From assembly GCA_013205275.1 (NCBI GenBank), contig JABMNG010000058.1, positions 1 through 15,547 of the forward strand: a stretch of DNA of 15,547 bases, in the 5' to 3' direction. The notes below the pieces were generated by a model. That model saw only the letters and a program-made list of their open reading frames with translations, ran no database searches and was not told where the DNA came from. Each line of letters starts with the position of its first letter. The stretch's first letter is position 1. Below, one piece after another: positions 1-6,868 of the stretch. The stretch comes from Methylophilales bacterium. GTDB lineage: Bacteria; Pseudomonadota; Gammaproteobacteria; Burkholderiales; Methylophilaceae. The translations under genes were made by a program, and so were the position numbers.

Positions 1-2
1 CA

Positions 3-1172
3 ATGAATCTTCACGAATACCAAGCAAAAAAGATACTTAGAGTAGCAGGAATAAAGGTCCCCTCAGGGCTGGTTGTAACCACCCCTGAGGAAGCAGCTTC
101 ATTCATGCTCTCCAGAAATGGAGATAAGTTTGCAATAAAAACACAAATACATGCTGGGGGAAGAGGTATGGCAGGTGGTGTACGTATAATCTCTACCGCC
201 AAAGAAGCAACAGATTTTGCAGAAAAGTTTATAGGGAAAAATCTTGTTACATACCAAAACAAACCAAATGGGCAACCAGTTCATCAATTATTGATAGAAG
301 AGACGGTTCCAATTAAGCAAGAATTGTATTTTTCTATTGTAATTGATAGGCAAACTGAAAAAGTTACCATTATTTGCTCGCCCTCCGGAGGAATGGATAT
401 TGAGGAAATTTCCAAAGAGAGTCCTGAGTTAATCTTTACTATTTCATGCGTAATTAATTCGAATATTAATTCGAATGATTTGCAAGGCCTTGTAAAATTA
501 CTCCAGCTTAATGAAAATGTTGGCTCACAATTCGCGAAGTTACTAACATCATCCTACGAATTATTCATTAACAACGATCTTTCACTTTTAGAAATTAATC
601 CATTAGTTATTACTAATAATGATGAGTTAATTGCGCTCGACTGCAAAATGTCAATTGATGATAATGCACTTTTTAAGCATCCGGAATTAAATGAGTTGCA
701 TGATCTAACTCAATTAGACTCAAAGGAAGTAGATGCACACCATGCGGGCTTAAGCTATATTGCACTTGATGGAAACATTGGATGCATGGTAAATGGTGCA
801 GGTCTAGCGATGGCTACAATGGATTTAATTCAACTATCGGGTGGCTCCCCAGCTAATTTTCTTGATGTTGGAGGGGGGGCCACTTCAGAAACAGTCAGCA
901 AGGCTCTGAAGATTCTAATATCTGATAAAAACGTTAAGGTGGTATTGGTTAATATTTTTGGAGGAATTATGCGGTGTGACATTATTGCAAATGGAATCAT
1001 TACCGCAGTTAAGGAGGTAGGCATAAATATTCCTATAGTGGTAAGGCTCGAAGGAACTAATGTAGAAATTGGAAAGGCAATTCTCAATAAGAGCGAGTTA
1101 AATATTATTTCTGCTGAAAGCCTAACTGATGCTGCTATTAAGGCAGTTGAATTTTCAGGTGAGAGTAACTGA
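3..1172 (+). CDS. sucC: Succinyl-CoA synthetase (ADP-forming), beta subunit
   Basis: SucC pairs with SucD to interconvert succinyl-CoA, ADP and phosphate with succinate, CoA and ATP in the cytoplasm. The 389-residue product has the usual family length and opens with the conserved MNLHEYQAK start. An N-terminal ATP-grasp domain carries HAGGRGMAGGV (about residues 51-61). The C-terminal CoA-ligase domain carries LDGNIGCMVNGAGLAM, FLDVGGGAT and VNIFGGIMRCD, which are near-invariant in the family. The ATG lies 2 bases from the window edge, so its ribosome-binding site and promoter are not visible. The stop overlaps the sucD start by one base (TGATG), indicating translational coupling. A 12-base tandem duplication (453-476) adds a repeated INSN in a variable region. 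A malate-CoA ligase (MtkA) is a related alternative, but overall similarity favours SucC. Confidence 0.95.
   Translation: MNLHEYQAKKILRVAGIKVPSGLVVTTPEEAASFMLSRNGDKFAIKTQIHAGGRGMAGGVRIISTAKEATDFAEKFIGKNLVTYQNKPNGQPVHQLLIEETVPIKQELYFSIVIDRQTEKVTIICSPSGGMDIEEISKESPELIFTISCVINSNINSNDLQGLVKLLQLNENVGSQFAKLLTSSYELFINNDLSLLEINPLVITNNDELIALDCKMSIDDNALFKHPELNELHDLTQLDSKEVDAHHAGLSYIALDGNIGCMVNGAGLAMATMDLIQLSGGSPANFLDVGGGATSETVSKALKILISDKNVKVVLVNIFGGIMRCDIIANGIITAVKEVGINIPIVVRLEGTNVEIGKAILNKSELNIISAESLTDAAIKAVEFSGESN
453..476 (+). repeat. 12-bp perfect tandem duplication inside sucC
   Basis: ATTAATTCGAAT occurs twice back to back, in frame, and encodes INSN-INSN (SucC residues 151-158). It sits in a family-variable part of the protein, so a small in-frame duplication was probably tolerated. 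Confidence 0.9.
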
Positions 1173-2044
1173 TGTCAGTGTTAATAAATAGCAATACAAA
1201 AGTGATATGCCAAGGCTTTACTGGAAAGCAAGGTACCTTTCATAGTGAGCAGTCCATTAATTATGGCACCCAAGTCGTTGGTGGTGTGACTCCAGGAAAA
1301 GGTGGCCAAACACACCTGAATCTTCCAGTGTTTAATAATGTTAAAGAGGCTGTGATAGAAACAAAGGCGAATGCAACAATGATATACGTCCCTCCTCCTT
1401 ATGCTGCAAATGCAATTATAGAAGCAAGCGAGGCAGGTATTGAGTTGATTGTCTGTATCACTGAAGGAATTCCTGTTCTTGAAATGTTAAATGTAAAAAA
1501 GATTTTGAAATCAAATGGTTCAAAATTAATTGGTCCCAATTGCCCAGGAATCATTACCCCAGATGAGTGTAAGATTGGGATTATGCCGGGTAGTATTCAC
1601 AAGCCAGGATCAATAGGTATTATCTCAAGATCTGGTACTCTAACCTATGAGGCCGTTCATCAAACAACGATTATTGGACTAGGCCAGTCAACCTGCATTG
1701 GAATTGGTGGTGACCCTATTAAAGGCCTTAATTTCATTGAGTGTTTAGAGATGTTTGAGAATGACCCAATGACTCAAGGCATTATTATGGTTGGAGAAAT
1801 TGGTGGTACCGATGAAGAGTTAGCGGCTGAATATATAAGTAGCAATATAACAAAGCCAGTCGTTGCATATATTGCAGGGAAGACAGCCCCTAAGGGGAAA
1901 AGAATGGGTCACGCCGGAGCTATTATTTCGAGTGGAACAGGGAGCGCTGAAGATAAAATAAAGTGCCTTGAAAAATCTGGCGTATGGATCTCCGAATCTC
2001 CTGCCAATATGGGAGAAACAATTCTGAAGGCATTAAAAAAATAA
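1172..2044 (+). CDS. sucD: Succinyl-CoA synthetase (ADP-forming), alpha subunit
   Basis: SucD is the CoA-binding and phosphohistidine-carrying subunit of the SucCD enzyme. The 290-residue product matches the family length. The N-terminal Rossmann/CoA-binding part has GFTGKQGTFHSEQ and VTPGKGG. The middle has GPNCPGIITP and SRSGTLTYE. The catalytic histidine is H247 in the GKRMGHAGAI motif near the C-terminus, equivalent to His246 of the E. coli enzyme. The start codon shares one base with the sucC stop, and the stop shares one base with the start of the next gene (TAATG). The three genes are therefore almost certainly co-transcribed and translationally coupled. No missing active-site residue is visible. 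Confidence 0.95.
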   Translation: MSVLINSNTKVICQGFTGKQGTFHSEQSINYGTQVVGGVTPGKGGQTHLNLPVFNNVKEAVIETKANATMIYVPPPYAANAIIEASEAGIELIVCITEGIPVLEMLNVKKILKSNGSKLIGPNCPGIITPDECKIGIMPGSIHKPGSIGIISRSGTLTYEAVHQTTIIGLGQSTCIGIGGDPIKGLNFIECLEMFENDPMTQGIIMVGEIGGTDEELAAEYISSNITKPVVAYIAGKTAPKGKRMGHAGAIISSGTGSAEDKIKCLEKSGVWISESPANMGETILKALKK

Positions 2045-2994
2045 TGGGTAAGGTTATAAAAATAGTTTTTTTTTCAATGATATTGACTATATGCTGCCTA
2101 TCGCCTATCCAAGCAGAAGAAATCCCATACCTATTAACTGCCTCAGCAAAAGGTGATATCGAAACAGTTAAAGCGATTATTGGTAGCGGGGGAAATCCTA
2201 ATACATCAGACAAAGATAACATTACTGCACTTATGTATGCCGCAAGAAAAGATCAGGTCGAGGTAGCTCGATACCTTCTTGATCAAGGGGCTTTAATAAA
2301 TAAAGCGGAAAAAGATGGTTGGACGGCATTAATGTTTGCAGTAAAAAAAAATTACATTAAAACTGTTTCAATGCTTTTGAGTCGTGGAGCGGACCCCAAG
2401 ATAACTGATCCGGACGGTTGGTCTGCATATGGGCTTGCAGCCACATCAGGCTATCATGAATCTATTGATCTCCTAATAGAATATGGAATTGACCCAAACA
2501 CAAGAAATAACTCTGGCCTTACCGTACTTATGTTGGCATGTAAGAATGGTGATATTACGACGATTGATACCTTATTAAAAAAAAATGCTGCCCTTGATCT
2601 AAAAGATAAGTATGGAAAAACATCTCTTATTTATGCCACGATGAATGGCAACCAGAAAGCGGTGGAATTCCTAATTAAAAAAGGTGCGAAGATTGATGAT
2701 TTTGATAAAAATGAATGGACTGCTTTGTCGTGGGCAATAGAAAAAAAACAATACGAAGTTGCGAAAACATTAATTTCTAACGGGGCAAATATAAATCATA
2801 AAGATAACGAAGGGACATCAATAATTCATTATGCTGTTTTTAGTGGTAATGAAAAGATAACGGCATTATTAATTGATTCTGGAGTAAGCCTTAAGGCTAA
2901 AGATCAATACGGCCTCACCCCATTGGTATATGCATTAAAATCAAAGAATAGTGTAATAATTTATAAGATAAAATCTATGGGCGGCAGGTATTAA
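2044..2994 (+). CDS. Exported ankyrin-repeat protein
   Basis: This 316-residue protein starts at the ATG overlapping the sucD stop. That start gives a typical signal peptide: basic MGKVIK, a hydrophobic core at residues 7-20, and a likely signal peptidase I site after A24 (IQA/EE). The longer in-frame start at 1984 would bury this signal inside sucD. The rest is almost entirely ankyrin repeats of 33 residues, about nine units: 25-56 (N-cap), 57-89, 90-122, 123-155, 156-188, 189-221, 222-254, 255-287 and a shorter C-cap 288-316. Units follow the DGWTALMFAV...LLSRGADPK pattern. No enzyme domain or clear lipobox is present; the LTICC cysteines do not fit it well. It is probably a periplasmic protein-binding scaffold. 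Its partner is unknown, and its place between sucD and nadE suggests co-expression rather than a shared pathway. Confidence 0.88.
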   Translation: MGKVIKIVFFSMILTICCLSPIQAEEIPYLLTASAKGDIETVKAIIGSGGNPNTSDKDNITALMYAARKDQVEVARYLLDQGALINKAEKDGWTALMFAVKKNYIKTVSMLLSRGADPKITDPDGWSAYGLAATSGYHESIDLLIEYGIDPNTRNNSGLTVLMLACKNGDITTIDTLLKKNAALDLKDKYGKTSLIYATMNGNQKAVEFLIKKGAKIDDFDKNEWTALSWAIEKKQYEVAKTLISNGANINHKDNEGTSIIHYAVFSGNEKITALLIDSGVSLKAKDQYGLTPLVYALKSKNSVIIYKIKSMGGRY

Positions 2995-2999
2995 TTGAA

Positions 3000-4607
3000 A
3001 TGAAAATTTGTATAGCGCAAATTAATAGTACTGTTGGGGACATAAACTACAACTACAACCTCATAACTAAAGCCATTAAAAAAGCATCAGAAAAAAAATC
3101 TACACTATTGATAACCCCAGAACTTAGCTTAACTGGTTACCCGCCAGAAGATTTACTTTTTAATGATAATTTTATTGCAGAAACAAATAAAAAATTATTA
3201 CGTCTAGCAACAATAAACCCACAAATGATTATTATAGTTGGGCATCCTTTATTAGAAGGTAAGAATTTATTCAATGCCGCATCACTCATACATAAAGGAA
3301 AGGTTTATAGAGCATATAAAAAACAAATTTTGCCAAACTACAGTGTTTTTGATGAAAAAAGGTATTTTTCTCCAGGAGATTCAAGTTTAATTTTTGAACA
3401 CCAAGGAAAAAGAATTGGGATTCTTATATGCGAGGATATATGGGGCGACACCCCAATAAAAAAACTAATCGAAGAAAAAGCTGACTATATAATTTGCATT
3501 AATGCATCACCCTATGAAATAGAAAAGCAAGCCTACCGAATAAACCATATACAAAAAAAAATAAATGGTTCTGGAGCAAAGTTAATATACGTCAACGCAG
3601 TTGGTGGTCAAGATGACTTAATATTTGATGGTGGGTCGTTTATATTAGACTCGAATCATGGCTTAGTTTTTGAGTTGCCACAGTTCAAAACAGTTACTCA
3701 AACAATAGATCTAGCGACTTTATTCAAAAATAAAAATAAGAAAAATTTAAATGCTACAAAAGTACTTTTTAATGGGCTAGTTTTAGCATTAAAAGATTAT
3801 TTACGAAAAAATTCAATTAAAAAAGTTTTTATTGGGCTGTCAGGCGGAATTGATTCAGCTGTTGTCCTATGCATAGCAAGTAAGGCATGCAATAGCAGTG
3901 ATATACAAGCTATTATGATGCCAACTAAGTATACATCTGCCATAAGTCTTCAGGATGCAAGAAAGCTTGCCAAAAATATTTCGGTAAAATATTTGAACAA
4001 ATCTATAGACTCATTAAATAATAAGATAAATCAATTATTAGCAGATGACTTCAGGAATTATGAAGAAGATATAACCGAAGAAAATATCCAGGCCAGAATA
4101 AGAGGTTTATTACTGATGGCTTATGCAAATAAATTCAAAGGGGTTGTGCTGGCAACCAGTAATAAGAGTGAGCTCGCAGTTGGTTATGCTACCTTATATG
4201 GTGATATGGTCGGTGGGTTCTCTGTCTTAAAAGATGTTCCAAAGACAATGGTATATAAATTAGCAGAGTATATTAATGAAAAAAATATAATAATTCCCAA
4301 TAGAATCATTACTCGAGCCCCGACAGCTGAGCTGAAAGACAATCAAACTGACCAAGACAGCTTGCCAGACTATGAGATATTAGATGATATTATCGATCTA
4401 TATTTAGAAAAAAATCAAAGCCCTTTTAATATAATAAACAAAGGGCACTCATTACAAAACGTAAAAAAAGTTGTAGAATTAATTCATAAGAATGAATTCA
4501 AGCGGAGGCAGTCTTCGCCAGGACCAAAGGTAACAAGCAAAGCATTTGGTAAGGAAAGACGTTACCCTATTACTAATAGCTTTAAAATAACAACCAAAGG
4601 AAATTAG
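3000..4607 (+). CDS. nadE: Glutamine-dependent NAD+ synthetase
   Basis: NadE makes NAD+ from deamido-NAD+, ATP and glutamine, the last step of NAD synthesis. The 535-residue product is the two-domain glutamine-using form. The N-terminal nitrilase-type amidase shows the Glu-Lys-Cys triad: E41 (in TPELSLTGYPP), K108 (in KKQILPNYSVFDE) and C144 (in ILICEDIWGD). The C-terminal ATP-pyrophosphatase domain begins near residue 255 and carries the SGGIDS loop at 281-286. It also has the TSNKSELAVGYATLYGDM segment typical of NAD synthetase. The start lies 5 bases after the ankyrin gene stop with only a weak, distant AGG upstream, so coupling to upstream translation is likely. glnB follows after a single base. 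Confidence 0.96.
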   Translation: MKICIAQINSTVGDINYNYNLITKAIKKASEKKSTLLITPELSLTGYPPEDLLFNDNFIAETNKKLLRLATINPQMIIIVGHPLLEGKNLFNAASLIHKGKVYRAYKKQILPNYSVFDEKRYFSPGDSSLIFEHQGKRIGILICEDIWGDTPIKKLIEEKADYIICINASPYEIEKQAYRINHIQKKINGSGAKLIYVNAVGGQDDLIFDGGSFILDSNHGLVFELPQFKTVTQTIDLATLFKNKNKKNLNATKVLFNGLVLALKDYLRKNSIKKVFIGLSGGIDSAVVLCIASKACNSSDIQAIMMPTKYTSAISLQDARKLAKNISVKYLNKSIDSLNNKINQLLADDFRNYEEDITEENIQARIRGLLLMAYANKFKGVVLATSNKSELAVGYATLYGDMVGGFSVLKDVPKTMVYKLAEYINEKNIIIPNRIITRAPTAELKDNQTDQDSLPDYEILDDIIDLYLEKNQSPFNIINKGHSLQNVKKVVELIHKNEFKRRQSSPGPKVTSKAFGKERRYPITNSFKITTKGN

Positions 4608-4608
4608 A

Positions 4609-4947
4609 ATGAAAAAAATAGAAGCAATTATTAAGCCATTTAAGCTTGATGAAGTTCGCGAAGCGTTATCAGAAATTGGAGTGATGGGTATGACTGCAAC
4701 TGAGGTAAAGGGATTTGGCCGACAAAAAGGACATACAGAGCTCTATCGCGGAGCAGAATATATTGTTGATTTCCTTCCAAAAATTAAAATAGATTTACTA
4801 GTTTCAGATGATATGGCAGAAAAAGTTGTTGATACGATAGTGGATGTTTCCAGAACTGGAAAAATTGGCGACGGAAAAATATTTATAATAAATGTGGAAG
4901 ACGCAGTTCGAATTAGAACAGGTGAACGTGGAGATGATGCTATTTAG
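4609..4947 (+). CDS. glnB: PII nitrogen-regulatory signal protein
   Basis: GlnB is a trimeric cytoplasmic sensor that binds ATP/ADP and 2-oxoglutarate and controls nitrogen enzymes through its T-loop. The 112-residue product is the standard length and nearly textbook: MKKIEAIIKPFKL, the T-loop GRQKGHTELYRGAEY with the uridylylation site Y51, and TGKIGDGKIF in the B-loop/C-terminal region. An AAAGG just before the nadE stop is its ribosome-binding site, and only one base separates the two genes. Linkage to a glutamine-dependent NAD synthetase matters because PII proteins have been reported to relieve feedback inhibition of such enzymes in other proteobacteria. No amtB is adjacent, which favours GlnB over GlnK. 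It converges on kdsB with a 5-base gap and no visible terminator. Confidence 0.96.
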   Translation: MKKIEAIIKPFKLDEVREALSEIGVMGMTATEVKGFGRQKGHTELYRGAEYIVDFLPKIKIDLLVSDDMAEKVVDTIVDVSRTGKIGDGKIFIINVEDAVRIRTGERGDDAI

Positions 4948-4952
4948 TAGAA

Positions 4953-5696
4953 TTAATTTTCTATAAATTTCTTAACTAGCGCAAGATCATCAATAGTATC
5001 CACGCCCTTGATATAATCACCGTGATACTCAAAAACCCTAATCTTTATATTATTATCTATAGCTCTCAATTGTTCTAATTTTTCAGAAGACTCATGGGCT
5101 GACTCAGGTAAGTCACAAAATGTTCGTAATAGTTTAGGGGTGTATCCATAAAGACCTATATGGTGATATGAAATATTAGGATTCCAATGGGTATCTTCAT
5201 CGTCAACACAATATGGAATTTTAGATCGGCTAAAGTATATGGCAAAATTATTCTTATCAAGAGTTACCTTTACATTATTTGGGTTAGCGTAATCTAAGTA
5301 ATTTTTGAATTTTGTAGCGGCAGTGGCATAGTTTAAATTCTCGTTACTCATTCCTTCATACAGCAACTTAATTAACTGTGGGTCAATAAGTGGCTCATCC
5401 CCCTGAACATTGATAATCAAGTCATCGTCAGCCCATTGCTTGATTTTGACAACCTCAAGAACACGATCAGTTCCAGAAATGTGATTTACTTTCGTCATTA
5501 CTACGTCAAAGTTATGCTTTCTAACTTCATCAGCAATTCTTGAGTCATCAGTTGCAATAATAACCTCATCCGCACCACTAATTCTTGCCCTCTTGGCTAC
5601 GTGAATTACCATAGGGAGGCCACCAATTTCAATAAGAGGTTTTCCTGGCAGGCGACTGCTCATATAGCGTGCAGGAATGACAACTTTAAAGCTCAT
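4953..5696 (-). CDS. kdsB: 3-deoxy-manno-octulosonate cytidylyltransferase (CMP-KDO synthetase)
   Basis: KdsB activates KDO with CTP to give CMP-KDO, the sugar donor for the lipopolysaccharide inner core. From the chosen ATG the protein has 247 residues, the family norm, and starts MSFKVVIPARYMSSRLPGKP, which aligns directly with the E. coli start. The 6-residue-longer start at 5714 overlaps the upstream Trm112 gene and is unlikely. Other family motifs are IATDD, NVQGDEPLIDP (CTP/metal site), SRSKIPY and HIGLYGYTP. It is the last gene of the minus-strand envelope operon, one base after the stop of the Trm112-family gene, with a GGGAG ribosome-binding site inside that gene. Its end nearly meets the glnB end. 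Confidence 0.96.
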   Translation of the reverse strand: MSFKVVIPARYMSSRLPGKPLIEIGGLPMVIHVAKRARISGADEVIIATDDSRIADEVRKHNFDVVMTKVNHISGTDRVLEVVKIKQWADDDLIINVQGDEPLIDPQLIKLLYEGMSNENLNYATAATKFKNYLDYANPNNVKVTLDKNNFAIYFSRSKIPYCVDDEDTHWNPNISYHHIGLYGYTPKLLRTFCDLPESAHESSEKLEQLRAIDNNIKIRVFEYHGDYIKGVDTIDDLALVKKFIEN

Positions 5697-5697
5697 T

Positions 5698-5871
5698 TTA
5701 CTTTTCACTCCCAATTACTCTTGCTTCGCTCTCTAGTAGAATTGGTATGCTATCTCTAATTGGATACGCTAACTTTGCAGAGCTAGATATTAATTCACTA
5801 TTTTTTTTATCATAAATTAATGGCCCCTTTGTAACTGGGCACACTAGTATTTTTAGTAGCTTTTGATCCAT
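5698..5871 (-). CDS. Trm112-family small protein (YcaR/UPF0434 type)
   Basis: A 57-residue ORF fills the gap between kdsB and lpxK. It starts MDQKLLKILVCPVTKGPL and ends with AKLAYPIRDSIPILLESEAR, the hallmark of the UPF0434/Trm112 family found between lpxK and kdsB in many proteobacteria (ycaR in E. coli). Trm112 proteins in eukaryotes and archaea activate partner methyltransferases; the role of this bacterial type is not settled. The zinc-binding cysteines are mostly gone: only C11 of the CPxC pair remains (CPVT), and no second pair exists. Spacing is tight, 4 bases after the lpxK stop and 1 base before the kdsB start, so it is co-translated with both. Confidence 0.92.
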   Translation of the reverse strand: MDQKLLKILVCPVTKGPLIYDKKNSELISSSAKLAYPIRDSIPILLESEARVIGSEK

Positions 5872-5875
5872 GGTT

Positions 5876-6862
5876 TTATAGTCCTATTTTTTTTGTTATA
5901 TCGGCTAATAAATTTTTATCAACCACCGCTTTAATCGAAAGATACCATAAATTTTTATTATTCAAATTAAAGCATCTAACTGAATCTTTCTCAGTCATAA
6001 CAATTATCTCATTGCCGCATACAGAAAAATCTTTATCAGAAAAACTGTGGTGATCATCAAATACTAATCGCTCAAAAATTAAACCAAGATTAGTTAACAA
6101 TGAAAAAAATCGTTCTGGGTTTCCAATTCCAGTGACTGCATAGATTTTTTTATTTATTAAGTTTTTGATTTTTATAGATTTGTTATAGTTTACTGACTGA
6201 ATTTCTTCATACGGCTCGTAATGCATTCCAAATGAATCTGTAGAAGTACTAGTTTCATCATTCATAACCACTGCATCTACACTCTTTAGTCTATTCATTG
6301 ACTCTCTAAGAGGACCAGCAGGCAATAAATGATTATTACCAAAACCTCTTGATTTGTCTACCACAGCAATTTCGTAGTCTCTAAATAAATCAAAATGCTG
6401 AAGGCCATCATCAGATAAAATAATGTCTATTTCCGGATAAGATTTCATCATTAATTTCGCGGTCTCCACTCTTCTCTTACCAATAAAAACTGGGACCTCA
6501 AGCTGCCTCTTAATCATAAGTGGCTCGTCACCAACATCCTCAAATTTTGAATGAGCTGTGACCTCTTTTGAGCCATACCCCTTAGATTTATATCCTCTTG
6601 AAATAATGCCTGGCTTATGACCAATATTTTTAAGATGACTAGCAACTGCAATTATAAGTGGGGTCTTACCCGTGCCACCAAGAGTTATATTACCTATTAC
6701 CACTACCGGAACAGGTAATTTATTCGCCGTTAATATTCCAAATCGATAAAAAAAAGTTCTAATACATAAGGCAAGTAAATAGACATAACTTAAAGGTATT
6801 AGAAACTTAATCCAGGTGGATTTTCCATAAAATTGCTGATTAAGGTTTTCATGAAGTGACAT
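5876..6862 (-). CDS. lpxK: Tetraacyldisaccharide 4'-kinase
   Basis: LpxK phosphorylates the 4' position of the lipid A disaccharide at the inner face of the inner membrane, making lipid IVA. The 328-residue product has an N-terminal hydrophobic membrane anchor (about residues 17-40). The P-loop follows at 57-67, GNITLGGTGKT, then SRGYKSKG, VGDEPLMI and the catalytic-region motif LSDDGLQH (149-156). Downstream are LLPAGPLRE and ITEKD-like MTEKDSVR. Length and motif order match the family. It starts 6 bases after the msbA stop. Its neighbours make the flippase for its pathway's product and the KDO donor for the next step. Confidence 0.96.
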   Translation of the reverse strand: MSLHENLNQQFYGKSTWIKFLIPLSYVYLLALCIRTFFYRFGILTANKLPVPVVVIGNITLGGTGKTPLIIAVASHLKNIGHKPGIISRGYKSKGYGSKEVTAHSKFEDVGDEPLMIKRQLEVPVFIGKRRVETAKLMMKSYPEIDIILSDDGLQHFDLFRDYEIAVVDKSRGFGNNHLLPAGPLRESMNRLKSVDAVVMNDETSTSTDSFGMHYEPYEEIQSVNYNKSIKIKNLINKKIYAVTGIGNPERFFSLLTNLGLIFERLVFDDHHSFSDKDFSVCGNEIIVMTEKDSVRCFNLNNKNLWYLSIKAVVDKNLLADITKKIGL

Positions 6863-6868
6863 ATGAAT

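Noticed and set aside
1984..2043. Longer N-terminus for the ankyrin protein starting inside sucD
   Set aside because: It would place 20 polar residues before a clear signal peptide; the ATG at 2044, overlapping the sucD stop, is the natural coupled start.
3..2044. mtkAB (malate-CoA ligase) instead of sucCD, suggested by a possible methylotroph host
   Set aside because: Sequence motifs match succinyl-CoA synthetase closely, and no serine-cycle genes are nearby.
5697..5714. Six-residue-longer start for kdsB
   Set aside because: It overlaps the Trm112-family gene, and the next methionine aligns exactly with the family N-terminus.
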